Source: Limnomonas spitsbergensis (taxonomy: Eukaryota > Chlorophyta > Chlorophyceae > Chlamydomonadales). From it: a stretch of 64,000 nucleotides of DNA. The stretch lies in NCBI GenBank assembly GCA_037349105.1, contig JAYJMM010000041.1, positions 4,834,501-4,898,500 of the forward strand, read 5' to 3'. A model generated the notes under the pieces. It saw only the letters and a program-made list of their open reading frames with translations. It was not told the DNA's origin and searched no databases. A program made the translations under genes and the position numbers. Positions 42,201-50,689 of the stretch are shown here, one piece after another. The stretch's first letter is position 1. Every line of letters starts with the position of its first letter.

Positions 42201-43867
42201 TTCTCAGTGCAGACTAAACACAACTGGTCATCGGAGAGCTCAGCCTTCCTGCCCCAGCGCCCAGCCGCCCATTGCCCCCAGGCTGATCTACCCTGCTTTT
42301 CAGGGTCATGCCTCTTGACCCTCCTTTCATGGTGGTGCAAAACAATTCGTCTTGAAGGCAGACGATTTCTCATTTCCGGCGACGTTTGTGAATTTGTTGA
42401 AATCCAGCAGAGCGTAAGATTTGATGCAAGGGACAGCGTGCCCCAGTGTTCCATTTTCGGCTTCAAGTCTAATTGAGACTAAATCTGGACCGGCCCAGCG
42501 GCCGCCAAAGGCCCAATTGGGACTTAACCTGGACCGGCCTGTAACTGGTGGCCAAAGCAGCAAGGCTGGCCAGAAATGTGGTCTCCGGCCAGCGGCAGGA
42601 GTGTGTAGCTGACATGTAGCTGAGTAATGAAAAAATAAACACGGGTGTGCCTGCAAGCGCTTCATAAGCTAGGACTTCATAAGCTAGGACTTCATAAGAT
42701 AGGACTTCATAAGCTAGCACTTTATAAGCTAGGACAGAAAACAAAAATCCAGTGCCCTCTCCCCGGGCTTCCTACCAGCAAACATCCACACTATGGCGAA
42801 GGTGTCGAAACTCATGACGGTGCTACCGTAGATTTGATTTGCCGCAGAATGTCGTGAGCGGGCTATCTACCAACCTGGATAGAGCTGCTGTGGGTCCCGC
42901 GGTTCTCACGCCTCCTGCTTCGGCGGAGGAGGTGTCTTTCTTTCTTTCTGATTTGCCTTCCCTCGGGCATCAAAACATGATTAATTTTAATGCTGTCCTC
43001 GGGGGCAAACTGTCGACAAAAACTCGTAATTTCCTACTGAAAACCGGCGTCGACAATTCATAATCAGAAATTCATGGATCCCCAAAGAAGGTTAATTTGT
43101 GAGGGAAGGCAAAGCAAATCTATGGTACAGAATTATTCTGCTATTCCTGAAAATGCAGCCCTCTGTACGGGGTTGTGTGTGAAGTTTCTTAAGTTTTTAC
43201 AGTCCAGCAGGGCATCACATTTGATGCATGGGACTTGTGCCCGTAAACCGGTACAGGCACTAAATACGCTAGGACAGCGAGCAAAACCAGTGACCCCCCT
43301 GGGCAAGCAACCAACACACAACCACCGAGCAGTAGCGTGGGAATGAACCCCATAGTGCAGAAGATTAGCCCCAGCCAGAAAATTGATGTGGGTGCAAAAG
43401 AGTTCGTTGCATGGATGGAGCGGCAGAAATAACACCCTCCGCATTTATTACCGCATTTATTACCGCACGGTGAGGTAAATTCTGGACCTCTGGACCTCTG
43501 GTAACAATCTCTAAGACTTGTTTGGTTCGGTTTCGACTTACAGGCCATCCGCTCTTTCGACGATGTGCATGAGGCTTGGAAGCACCGTGCGCCGTCAGCA
43601 GGCAAGACGCAGATTGACACTGGGCTGGGCCGAAGGTATCTTCTTGGCAGCCTGCTGGTGATTCTGCTGCTGGTGATGATGGTGGCATTTGCGCTGGTCG
43701 CCTTCCCCGATGTGAAAGTGGCATTGTGCGACATGGTGGCGGCTATCAAGGATGGGTTTCCGTCTCGCGAAGGAGTTCTGGGCTTGTTTCTGAGCCAGGG
43801 AGGATCCGCGTCACCCCTGGTCCAGCAGTGTGCAGCCAGCATCTGCAGTGTGAAGCCAGCAGTGTGA
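25407..43867 (+). CDS. KCS: 3-ketoacyl-CoA synthase (FAE1-type KCS), 14 exons
   Basis: Exons: 25407-25480, 25785-25812, 26303-26399, 28758-28837, 29569-29624, 30253-30362, 32927-32964, 33535-33614, 35224-35364, 36903-37017, 37627-37750, 39771-39885, 42022-42127, 43544-43867. All phases close, 495 aa. KCS condenses malonyl-CoA with a long-chain acyl-CoA, the first step of very-long-chain fatty acid elongation on the ER. Visible motifs: VYLIDLNCYKPP (10-21), FQRRVMEKSGL, VTTCSIYCPTPS, GGMGCANG with catalytic Cys146, HFLIHAGG with His313, and NNYGNVSSS with Asn346. The Cys-His-Asn spacing (167 and 33) is close to plant FAE1. Oddities: no N-terminal transmembrane pair, but a C-terminal extension with a strongly hydrophobic helix at about 420-442. 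Introns make up about 92% of the gene and are full of tandem repeats. Exon 2 (28 nt) rests on phase and fit only. Confidence 0.85.
26479..28656. repeat. 31-bp minisatellite in KCS intron 3, about 70 units
   Basis: The unit is AGGCTTTAGGCCAGTAAGGA plus CAGGCTAGGCC (31 bp), with two main variable sites (CTTTA/CTATA/CTGTA and GGCTAGG/GGCCAGG). Each unit contains CCA|GTAAGG, a good match to a 5' splice site. The array begins 80 bp after the real exon 3 donor. Confidence 0.95.
30140..30215 (+). repeat. Upstream echo of KCS exon 6 start
   Basis: GCCTGGGTCATCCCTGTTCA, then GGTGCAGCATCTATTGCCCC, ACC, is copied exactly about 80 bp upstream of the true acceptor (30253). The copy then diverges (TAGTTTATGG). 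It repeats the acceptor and the first 20 or so exon bases. Confidence 0.9.
30395..30550. repeat. GCATATGGGGCTGCTGCCGG minisatellite
   Basis: Three units of about 55 bp lie in KCS intron 6, downstream of exon 6 (GCATATGGGGCTG, GGCTTGTG, AGAAGTGCTGTC). Confidence 0.75.
31349..32107. repeat. 7-bp satellites: CCCCCTG block then CCCCATG block
   Basis: A short CCCCTG run (31349-31380) is followed by about 45 CCCCCTG units to about 31693, then about 58 CCCCATG units to 32107. One CCCCCTG patch interrupts the second block at 31736-31775. Because 7 is not divisible by 3, and because no stops arise, all three frames are open on both strands. The long proline- or glycine-rich frames here are artefacts. 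Confidence 0.95.
32345..32926 (+). repeat. 62-bp array carrying the KCS exon 7 acceptor
   Basis: Nine to ten units of about 62 bp contain GCTTGTTTGCAGGCGCTGGT, TTGCAGACCTCCCCAAAACC and GTTCCCTGCCGCCCCTGCCC. The final unit supplies the real exon 7 acceptor, GCTTGTTTGCAG|GTGTTGTGG at 32926/32927. Earlier GCTTGTTTGCAGCTGTTGTG copies sit at 31330, 32106, 32155, 32205 and 32240. Confidence 0.85.
33139..33202. repeat. CTG/CAG trinucleotide repeat
   Basis: About 20 CTG units with one CTA interruption lie in KCS intron 7. Confidence 0.95.
33604..34985 (+). repeat. 46-bp minisatellite seeded by KCS exon 8 donor
   Basis: About 29 units of 46 bp contain GACACAGGTACGTTGACATA, CCAGGCAGATGAAAGCCTTG and GTTACT. 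The real donor at 33614/33615 (GGCACAG|GTACGA) is the first member, followed by two short transitional copies. Every unit therefore carries an ACAG|GTACGT donor-like site. Confidence 0.9.
35940..36430. repeat. AT-rich island with short tandem repeats
   Basis: Contains TAGTTTTTT repeated four times (about 35977-36010), GCTTATTATAA repeated three to four times (36358-36400) and several CCGGTAC/GTACCG palindromes, in KCS intron 9. It is distinctly AT-rich against the surrounding sequence. Confidence 0.6.
37085..37112 (+). repeat. Downstream echo of KCS exon 10 end
   Basis: CGTGTGTCCATGGGCCCCAA, then GGTCAG, copies the exon 10 end and donor (36997-37020: CTCGTGTCCATTGGCCCCAA, then G|GTACC) about 85 bp downstream. 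Confidence 0.75.
37789..37982 (+). mobile_element. MITE-like element with TGCCTTCCCTC inverted ends, copy 1
   Basis: A 194-bp element in KCS intron 11, bounded by TGCCTTCCCTC (37789-37799) and GAGGGAAGGCA (37972-37982). Its body (GGATCCATGAATTAA, CGACGCCAGTTTTTAG, AAATCATTGTTTGATGCCC) is found inverted in copy 2 at 42954-43111. No clear target-site duplication was seen. Confidence 0.7.
38185..38235 (+). repeat. Dispersed short repeat
   Basis: GTCCCATGCATGAAATGTGA, then TGCACTGCTGGACTG. Inverted near 43195-43240 and similar to 12405-12450. Confidence 0.6.
39557..39770. repeat. Polypyrimidine CCTACCCC array abutting KCS exon 12
   Basis: Degenerate CCCCTCCTACCCCCC units fill the last 210 bp of intron 11 right up to the AATCCCCCAG acceptor. 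The pyrimidine tract of the splice site is part of the array. Confidence 0.9.
39892..41402. repeat. Polypurine GAGGGAGGGATGAGG satellite abutting KCS exon 12
   Basis: About 100 units of 15 bp (GAGGGAGGGATGAAG and variants) start within ten bases of the exon 12 donor and run for 1.5 kb. Purine content is extreme on the plus strand. The three long open frames on the minus strand (Ser/Pro/Leu/His-rich) are products of the repeat. Confidence 0.95.
41820..42021 (+). repeat. Upstream echoes of KCS exon 13 start
   Basis: ACGCAGGTACAGGATGAGAT, then ACGTGGAGCGCATGGGAGGA (41820-41858), copies the real acceptor and exon start at 42015 (GCACAGGTACACGATGAGCT, then ATGTGGAGAGCATGCGCGGA). A second decayed copy starts at 41940 (GCACAGGATCAGCTAT). 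The flanking TTGAATGCACACGTTTCATG, TAACG text is repeated too. Confidence 0.85.
42480..42640. repeat. Dispersed repeat ending in TAGCTGACATGTAGCTGA
   Basis: GACCGGCC...CAAAGGCCCAATTGGGAC, GTAACTGGTGGCC and GCCAGCGGCAGGAGTGTGTA, then GCTGACATGTAGCTGAG. Similar text occurs near 35395-35580 and 54870-55040. Confidence 0.45.
42655..42737. repeat. ACTTCATAAGCTAGG tandem repeat
   Basis: Five units of about 16-17 bp lie in KCS intron 13. Confidence 0.85.
42954..43111 (-). mobile_element. MITE-like element with TGCCTTCCCTC inverted ends, copy 2
   Basis: A 158-bp element bounded by TGCCTTCCCTC (42954) and GAGGGAAGGCA (ends 43111), in KCS intron 13. The body is the reverse complement of copy 1 (GGGCATCAAAACATGATTAA, then AATTCATGGATCC). 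Confidence 0.7.
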
Positions 43868-43922
43868 AGCCAGCAGTGTGAAGCCAGCAGTGTGAAGCCA
43901 GCAGTGTGAAGCCAGCAGTGTT
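43830..43922. repeat. 14-bp repeat across the KCS stop codon
   Basis: AGTGTGAAGCCAGC is repeated five to six times from the last codons into the 3' UTR. The TGA stop at 43865 lies inside the first full unit, so the next in-frame stops are also supplied by repeats. Confidence 0.85.
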
Positions 43923-46900
43923 GCCAGCATCTGACTTCTGGTACGTTGTGACGGATGTTTCTCATTCAGGGAGGATCCGCATGGCCAGCAGCTGACGTCA
44001 TAGATGTCACATCCTGACAAATACTGCAAAGTTTGAAACGAGCTTCTGCCAAAGTCTCGAATCTGATGGGATGTTAAGCAGGTTGGGAGATATAAGTTTT
44101 AAAGGTTACAATGGGCCAGTCCGTGCACAGGCCATACACCACTGCATCTATTTTGCTTACTGAGAAGCTTTCATTCACGTCTTTGACCGAGGTAGAGATG
44201 GGCGGGGCGTCCACGCGGCTGAGCCTTTTTGAGCAGGGCCCAGAGGTGTTATGTCATTGACATGGGTGGGAGGCCCCATTTTTTGTTGCTGTTATAAAGC
44301 TTATGTGGATGTGGTCGTTAGTCGAAACTGTTGAGGGCCAGACCTCAGACTAGAGTGGCTGGGGAATCCAACTCAAATTCTCGGTGGGCCTTTCCCTTAA
44401 GTTCCTCTATTGCTTTCTCTCTCCTCACACAGCCAAGCCTTTTAAACAGGTCCCAGAAGTGTAACGGTAGGTAAGGCCTTTCATGCATGCCCTCAACGGC
44501 TGAGCTGATGTCCAAATAGTACAATTTAATACAAAACAGTTACCGTACAAAGTAAATAAATTATTTTGCTGTGACTTGACAAGGTGTGAGACCGGCCACC
44601 CACCCCTAGAAACCTCAGACGCTGACACACACACAAAAACCGGGCGCGCAAGGGGCCCTCGTCGACAGCCGAAGAAAGGCGAGCAGGAACAGGAAATAAA
44701 ATGCGTGTTTCTTGTTTTTAGTTTAACTTCCACACCCTCTGTTTCACACCTGCAATGATTTGAAACCTTGCCAGTGATGCTGAGTGTGTATCTGATTTGC
44801 CAATGACATTACACCCCTGGGCCCTGCTCAAGAAGGCTCGGCCGGATGAGTGCGTAAGTAAAAGGGGCAGAAGAAAGAAAAGGAAAAGGGGTAAAAAGTG
44901 AAGGGGACAGACAAAAGGCTGGAAAGGAAAGGCGAAGAAAGTTTCAGTCTGCACGATCATCTACGCCTCAACGATTTCTACCACGTCTTCCAAAAAAGCC
45001 AGGGCATCCCACCCAAGCTTGCCCCGGTACAACTCGAAGAAGTTTCTAGCACCTTTCGAAGGACCTGCCCATCCCCGCTTTTTAAGCTGATCCTGCACGC
45101 TGGGGCAAGCCTGCCCCAGTGCATCTTGACGAAGTCTCTAGCCCATTTTGTGTAGACTCGGGATGTGAAGCATGGGATTTCTTAGCTAAGCATAGCAGTG
45201 TGCTCCGGCTACAGTCATATTTCTTTCATGTTTGATCAGAACAAGAGAAAAGTCGTGACGTTACAACTTTGGGCCCTGCTCAAAAAGGCTCTTCCACATG
45301 GGCGCCCAACCGTGTGGCTGAGAGAAAATAAAGCTCCAGGCCAGAGCGAGGGAAATGGGAAAATATTTTAGGAACGTGCATACCTGCCCAGCCGTGTGGG
45401 CACCCACCTGGTTGAACGAACAGGGAGCTGAAGGCAAGAGGGGAAAGAAAATAATTTTCAGGAAGGTGCATACCCGCCCGGCCGTGTGGAGCTGGTAGGG
45501 AATGAGCATGCCAACTGCTCAAAAAGGCTTGGCCGCGTTATTAGCCAGCTCAATGGTTGGGGAACATAAAGATCAGAGATACGGTCAATGACCCTATACC
45601 ACTGGGCCCTGTTCAAAAAGGCTTGTCCGCATGGGCGCCCACATTTCAGTTGGGAGAAGGAAAGTAAATTAAAGAGAAGGAGGGAAAGAAAGAGAGGAAC
45701 ATAAAGGAGAAATAATCTCACCCATCCTCCCCAAAAAAGAGGGGAGTGCGAAGGTTCCTCGCCCCTGAAGAGAGAAGGCCTTAACAAGGGGAAATTAAAT
45801 AGAGGAGAAAGCATGAGAGGAATTAATAGGACAATACCCCACCTCCCTCCCAAGGAAAGGGAAAAATCAAGCTCCCAACTCACCAAGTAACTAGCCCTCA
45901 ACGATGTCAACCACTCCCTCGACAAAAGCCAAAGCCTCCCAGCCATGCCTGCTCCGGTACAACTGCTTAAGTCCGTGGCGCCTCCCCGAGGGCCCGCCCA
46001 ACTCCATTCCCTAAGCGGCTAAGCTGGTCCTTCACGTGAGGGTCCTGGAAGCAAAGATGCAGCGCATCCTCCACACGCTCGCCATCTCCACTTGCCCAGC
46101 ACCGCTCGCAGCAGCGTGTCTCACGCTGTTGACCTCTATGCTGTCCTCTGCAATCAGCTGTGTCAACTGTACCAAGCCGCAACCGGAAGTTGGTGCGCAT
46201 TCGGTGACTCGCCTTAATGCTGGTGCGTCTCCCAGCATGAAGCAGTACGGTACAATGTCACTCTGCCACTCTCTCTGCCTCCCGTTTTCCAATTTCCGTC
46301 TTCAGGATAGAAATTGCCGGGGGACTCGAGGAGCATGCCAGGTGAGTTATGTTGCCTGTCTGTAATAGGGCATTTAATAGGATAGGTGCCGGTCCTTCAA
46401 AAAGGGAGTCCCGGACAGTTGGGCGCAGGCTGGGCGCCACCATGGCCGTGCCTTTAGCAGGTCCTAAACAGAGCTTGAGTAATATCATTGCCTCTTCTTT
46501 ATTTCGTCCACTCGGTGGAATGGGTTCGCAGTCGCCCTTTGAATTATTTCGTCCACTCGGTCGAATAAGGCTTCAGGCATCCATAATCCAATTTGTTCAG
46601 TTGACATTCTCTCTCCTTCCTTTCACAGTTTCAGACCATCACTTCGGGATAGTGTGCGAGGATAGTGCAAGCAGCGTGCGCCATAAAATATACCGCCGGC
46701 AAGCCACTGTGCTGATTGGGATCGATTGACTGGCCGGTGGCACACAGGTAAAATTTTCATAATTCGACAGTGAACATAACATTTGACCCACATTCTGCCC
46801 TTTGGCTGACTTGGCGACTAAGCCGTGAGGGTGTAAGTTGGCTTGCAGTTGGCTGAATAGCTCTGATGGAGGCACCAAAGGCTGCATGGCTGATTTGAGG

Positions 46901-46990
46901 ATGCATGGCTTAGTTGAGGATGTCTGCAGCCCGTTTTCCTGCCCTCCATCTCCGGAAAACGAATAAGGAAAACGTGATCGTGTGGGATAT
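43868..46990. mobile_element. LINE remnant cluster between KCS and RBCS copy 3
   Basis: Plus-strand tails lie at 44196-44262 and 44425-44470. Minus-strand tails lie at 44800-44853, 45255-45312 and 45580-45645, reading GACGTTACACCTCTGGGCCC, then TGCTCAAAAAGGCTCGGCCG, or close variants. Family-B-like ends (GGTGCATACCTGCCCAGCCG) occur at about 45375-45410 and 45465-45500. The cluster holds the LINE coding remnant at 45890-46292. Text at 44575-44640 (TGTGAGACCGGCCACCC...AGAAACC) matches 29385-29510. Nothing was recognised from 46370 to 46990. Confidence 0.65.
45890..46292 (-). pseudogene. LINE ORF C-terminal fragment, minus strand
   Basis: The minus strand encodes a piece ending in the same C-terminal module as the LINE ORF at 50748-51758: a LRLGTVDTAD segment, then CCERCWASGD...VEDALHLC, then a decayed RHGWEALAFVEGVVDIVE-like end near 45900. 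The Cys-Cys-His-Cys spacing is the zinc-knuckle-like motif found downstream of reverse transcriptase in many non-LTR elements. No reverse transcriptase core remains. The copy is 5'-truncated and broken by frameshifts. Confidence 0.6.
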
Positions 46991-47121
46991 ACTAGAAATC
47001 AGAAACCTGCAGCCAGGCAGGCAGCCAGCCAGTATCCCGGTGATCATCCAGACAGTGGCATTCCGGTGGCTTTCTTGCGATCGAGGCAGACTTTTTACAG
47101 GCTCGATGGCAACCCATAACC

Positions 47122-47133
47122 TTATCTCGACAA
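47122..47133 (+). promoter_or_regulatory. Distal RBCS promoter element TTATCTCGACAA, copy 3
   Basis: Shared with copies 2 and 4. It lies 158 bp before the proximal box. Confidence 0.5.
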
Positions 47134-47204
47134 CGTGATCCCTTATCTTCGGAAATGTTGCTGTTACGTTGTCTCATCTACGGTACTACGCGGAGCCTGC
47201 GCAC

Positions 47205-47306
47205 CCTGCAATACCTACTACACGCCCACCCACCGACAGCGTGTCCTACAGAGATCGGCGTGTGTCACCGGTGTCGGTGGAAATTGGGCTTGCCGATCAG
47301 GATAAA
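47205..47306 (+). promoter_or_regulatory. RBCS proximal promoter, copy 3
   Basis: About 100 bp nearly identical to 19800-19898, ending in TGCCGATCAGGATAAA, 76 bp before the ATG. Confidence 0.6.
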
Positions 47307-47382
47307 TTGTTCGCAGACTGCAACTCCATCATTTCACTCTCTGCACTCCCCTCAGTCACAGTTGCCTTACACGTCTTAAAAA

Positions 47383-48830
47383 ATGTCCATCGCCATGAAG
47401 TCCTCCATGAAGACCTGCACCGTCAGGGCTGCACCGGTCGCGACCCCCGTAAAGGCCTCCAGCATGATGGTCTGGCAGCCGGTGAACAACAAGTAAGCCT
47501 AGCCGTCACTTGGATTATGATAATGGGCCTAGATCGTCGTGTCTGCTTCACAGATCGTGCTACTCTGCCTGGGCCTGATGGCATGCACTTTAGATCTGGT
47601 AGGAACCTGATGATAAGGTTGCATGATACTAGCATTCTACCACCCTACGCAGCTTCTGAACCCCTCTACTGAAGCCCTCATCCCCTCTAGCCTGCAGCCC
47701 TCATCCTCCATGCGTCCACCTCAATTGCATAGGACTCCACATACTATGTAGTCACATCTGCCTGTTATTGCATGGGCAGAGGCTGAGCATGCCGATTTCT
47801 GCTACTGACCCACCGTTCTCCCTACCTACCCTCCCTTGCAGGCAGTACGAGACCTTCTCCTACCTGCCCCCTCTGACCTCTGAGCAGATCGCGAAGCAGG
47901 TCAACTACGTGATCACCAACGGCTGGACCCCTTGCCTCGAGTTCGCCGACCCCGCGACCTCATTTGTGTCCAACGAGAACACTGTTCGCTTCGGCCCCGT
48001 TGCATCCGTAAGTGCATGCTATCCTAACATTATCAAACCTGAAGATGATTCCTCCCATGCATCTATGGACCACCTCAAGAACTGAGATATACTGTGACAC
48101 CTGCACCAGTACCTTCTGTGCACCTCAGTACCTTCTGTGCACCTCCTGTGCCTTTTGTGCACCTCAGTACCTCCTGTGCACCTCCTGTGCCTTTCGTGCA
48201 CCTCAGTACCTCCTGTGCCTTTTGTGCACCTCAGTACCTCCTGTGCACCCCCTGTGCCTTTTGTGCACCTCAGTACCTCCTGTGCACCTTCTGTGCACAT
48301 CAGTGCAGCTTCTTGCAAGTTGCAATAGCGATTCTTTCATGCCCTTGCGAGCTTTTGTAGACACTTTTTTGTACTGTTCCTAAAAAACCCTGCATGGGTC
48401 CTTATGCTGGTCCCTCCTTGCTTAGTATGAACAGGCTCTGGCCACAGGCACCTGAGGACATGCCTGTTGTCTGGCCTGTCGTGATGCCCAAACAAGAGGT
48501 TAAATACTGGGGCTTGTTGCCGACATCATGCCGACACTATGCTTGCTGGACAGTTTTGCTGCTTCTCAAGCTGACCTTTATCCATGTTGCCCTTTGCAGA
48601 ACTACTACGACAACCGGTACTGGGTCATGTTCAAGCTGCCCATGTTCGGCTGCACTGACCCCAGCCAGGTCCTGAAGGAGGTGGCCAACTGCCAGAAGTC
48701 CTTCCCCCAGGCTTACATCCGCTTGGTTGCCTTTGACAACCTCAAGCAGGTCCAGTGCATGGGATTCCTCGTGCAGCGCCCCAGCGGAGCCACTGAGTAC
48801 TGCCCGGTTGAGAAGCGCTCCGTTGCATAA
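47383..48830 (+). CDS. RBCS: Rubisco small subunit, RBCS copy 3
   Basis: Exons 47383-47492, 47842-48007 and 48600-48830 encode 168 aa, identical in motif order to copy 2 but with SFPQAY and CPVEKRSVA. Exon sequence is almost the same as copies 4 and 5, differing mainly at silent sites, while introns 1 and 2 are unrelated in most of their length. That pattern fits gene conversion between copies or strong selection on exons. Intron 2 holds a minisatellite (48096-48300). The 3' UTR starts AAACAGGCACC and differs from that of copy 4. The proximal promoter is shared with copy 2, which suggests a common light- or carbon-responsive control, though the sequence alone cannot show this. Confidence 0.97.
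48096..48300. repeat. GTGCACCTCAGTACCTCCTG minisatellite in RBCS copy 3 intron 2
   Basis: Units of about 25-50 bp built from GTGCACCTCAGTACCTCCT and GTGCACCTCCTGTGCCTTTT. Confidence 0.85.
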
Positions 48831-50600
48831 ACAGGCACCTAGTCACTGATTCAGCAGCCAGATGTGGAGGAATTTAAACCAGAGTAGATCAGCTATGCAG
48901 CCTATATGATAGATAACTACATTTGAGAGACAGCATTGGTATTTGCATCCTGATGCTAGGTTGTACAGCTACCCAGCTATCACATTTATATTTATGTCTT
49001 CCTCCATGAACCCTCATGCTGTTGGCATCATTTGCAGTTTATGATACTGCCGCTTGCAGTATCTAGTGATCTTGCCCGATACACTTAAAATTACACAACC
49101 GAACGAATTGGCATGTCCTATATTTTCTATGCCCAATTTAATTATGGTTCTAGAAACTAGACTATGGCTGATAGACCTCGGCTAATTTGTCTGTTTACTC
49201 CTGGAGGCTGCCCACGACAATCAATGATAACTCCAAGACCATGCCATTTTATTATGTCAGTTCAGTTATTAAAAGGGTGGCATAGCTGCACTATGGTCCT
49301 GACTATGCATGGTGGATGTAATTGTACCAAGGCATTCCCTACCAACCTCGAGCGTTCAGCAGGCCCCGGCGGGTATGCACCGCTCTATTACCGCTGATTA
49401 ATTGAGTACTCTCGTAACTTGTGGGAACAGAAGAGAAGGAATCGGCCACGCAAAACATTAGACCATCAGCAAGACATGCGAATTTACCATCAGCATCTTC
49501 ACGCAGTTGCAAATGTCTTGACTGACAAGACCTTTTGACTAAGAGTGGCCAATAAATCCCACGCATACCTTGCAGGGCCCAGAGGTCAATGACGTTACAC
49601 CTCTGGGTCCTGCTCAAAAGGCTCGGCCGCGTGGGCGCCTAACTAAAAAGAGTTGGGAGGAATGATGGAAACAACACAAGGGGACAGGACAAAAGAAATG
49701 GCCCAGAGGTGTAACGTCATTGACTCACCCTGCGTTCATATCCATGTACCTTATCGATGGCTGACTTGAGGGCGGGCAGTGGGGGCAACAAAATGTCTGA
49801 ACTCTGAACCCCCATCATCAATTAAATTGTGCATTGACTCCTGGCTGACCCCCCTCCTTTTTTCTCTCGGTCAACACGAAGAATCTGGCGGGTGCAGGGA
49901 TCACTTCCAATCAGCTCAACCGGGCAATTATAATGGACTCAAACAATGTGGCTGGCTCACAAATGCAAATGTTACATGGCCATGTACCCTCAGCACCGTT
50001 AGCGCATCCCCAACTACGGATGGTCCCTGATCTGGCTGAAATCCCTCCATCTTCCAGGAGATGTAATTGAACAGCGGCCAGGGCTTGGCTTCGTCACCAC
50101 GTTATGTAAACTCAGCTGGCATGCTCAAGCTATTGCGCGATGCTGTTGGCGACTGACCGGAGGCCCCCAACAACTAGGCATGTAGGCAGCTGAAGATGAG
50201 GCCCTGGGTGACCCAGGCTGGGTCGACATCTCCCACGTCTCAATGATACCCGGAGTAGAGAGGCCAACGTTGCCAAGGGGATGGGCTGATTCTTTGAGCG
50301 GGAGCGAGACCTGCCAGAGTAGCTTGAGTAGGAAGTGACATTGATGCTGTCATGCGCTGTCTCATACATGAGTTCTCCTTATTACACCTCTGGACCCTTT
50401 CTTTCCTTTCCCCTCAATATCCTTTTCTTAACTCTGCTGTCGTGCGCCCATGCGGCTGAGCCGGCCGAGAAAGGATCGAACCTTTTGGGACAGAATGAAA
50501 CTTCATGAAAATATCGTGAAAATATAAACGGTTACTGGTAAGGGGGGAGGGAGAGATGTAAATACCGTAGGTGAATATGTAGAGGGGCTTTGCTTCCCCT
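48831..50600. other. Intergenic region with repeat scraps
   Basis: Contains the RBCS copy 3 3' UTR, a family-B copy (49270-49384, +), a LINE tail (49575-49640, -) and a LINE tail end (49698-49726, +, GGCCCAGAGGTGTAACGTCA). The rest, 49727-50600, shows no recognised gene. Confidence 0.5.
49270..49384 (+). mobile_element. Dispersed repeat family B copy
   Basis: GGTGGCATAGCTGCACTATG, GTCCTGACTATGCATGGTGG ... GAGCGTTCAGCAGGCCCCGG. Homologous to 19056-19204 and 2012-2153. Confidence 0.65.
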
Positions 50601-50689
50601 TGCCCTTCACCCTTGACATCAGGGACCTCCGCAGCATGATTGCACCTAGTGCCTTACAAAGGGCGCTGTCCTAGCGGTGGGGCGATGTC

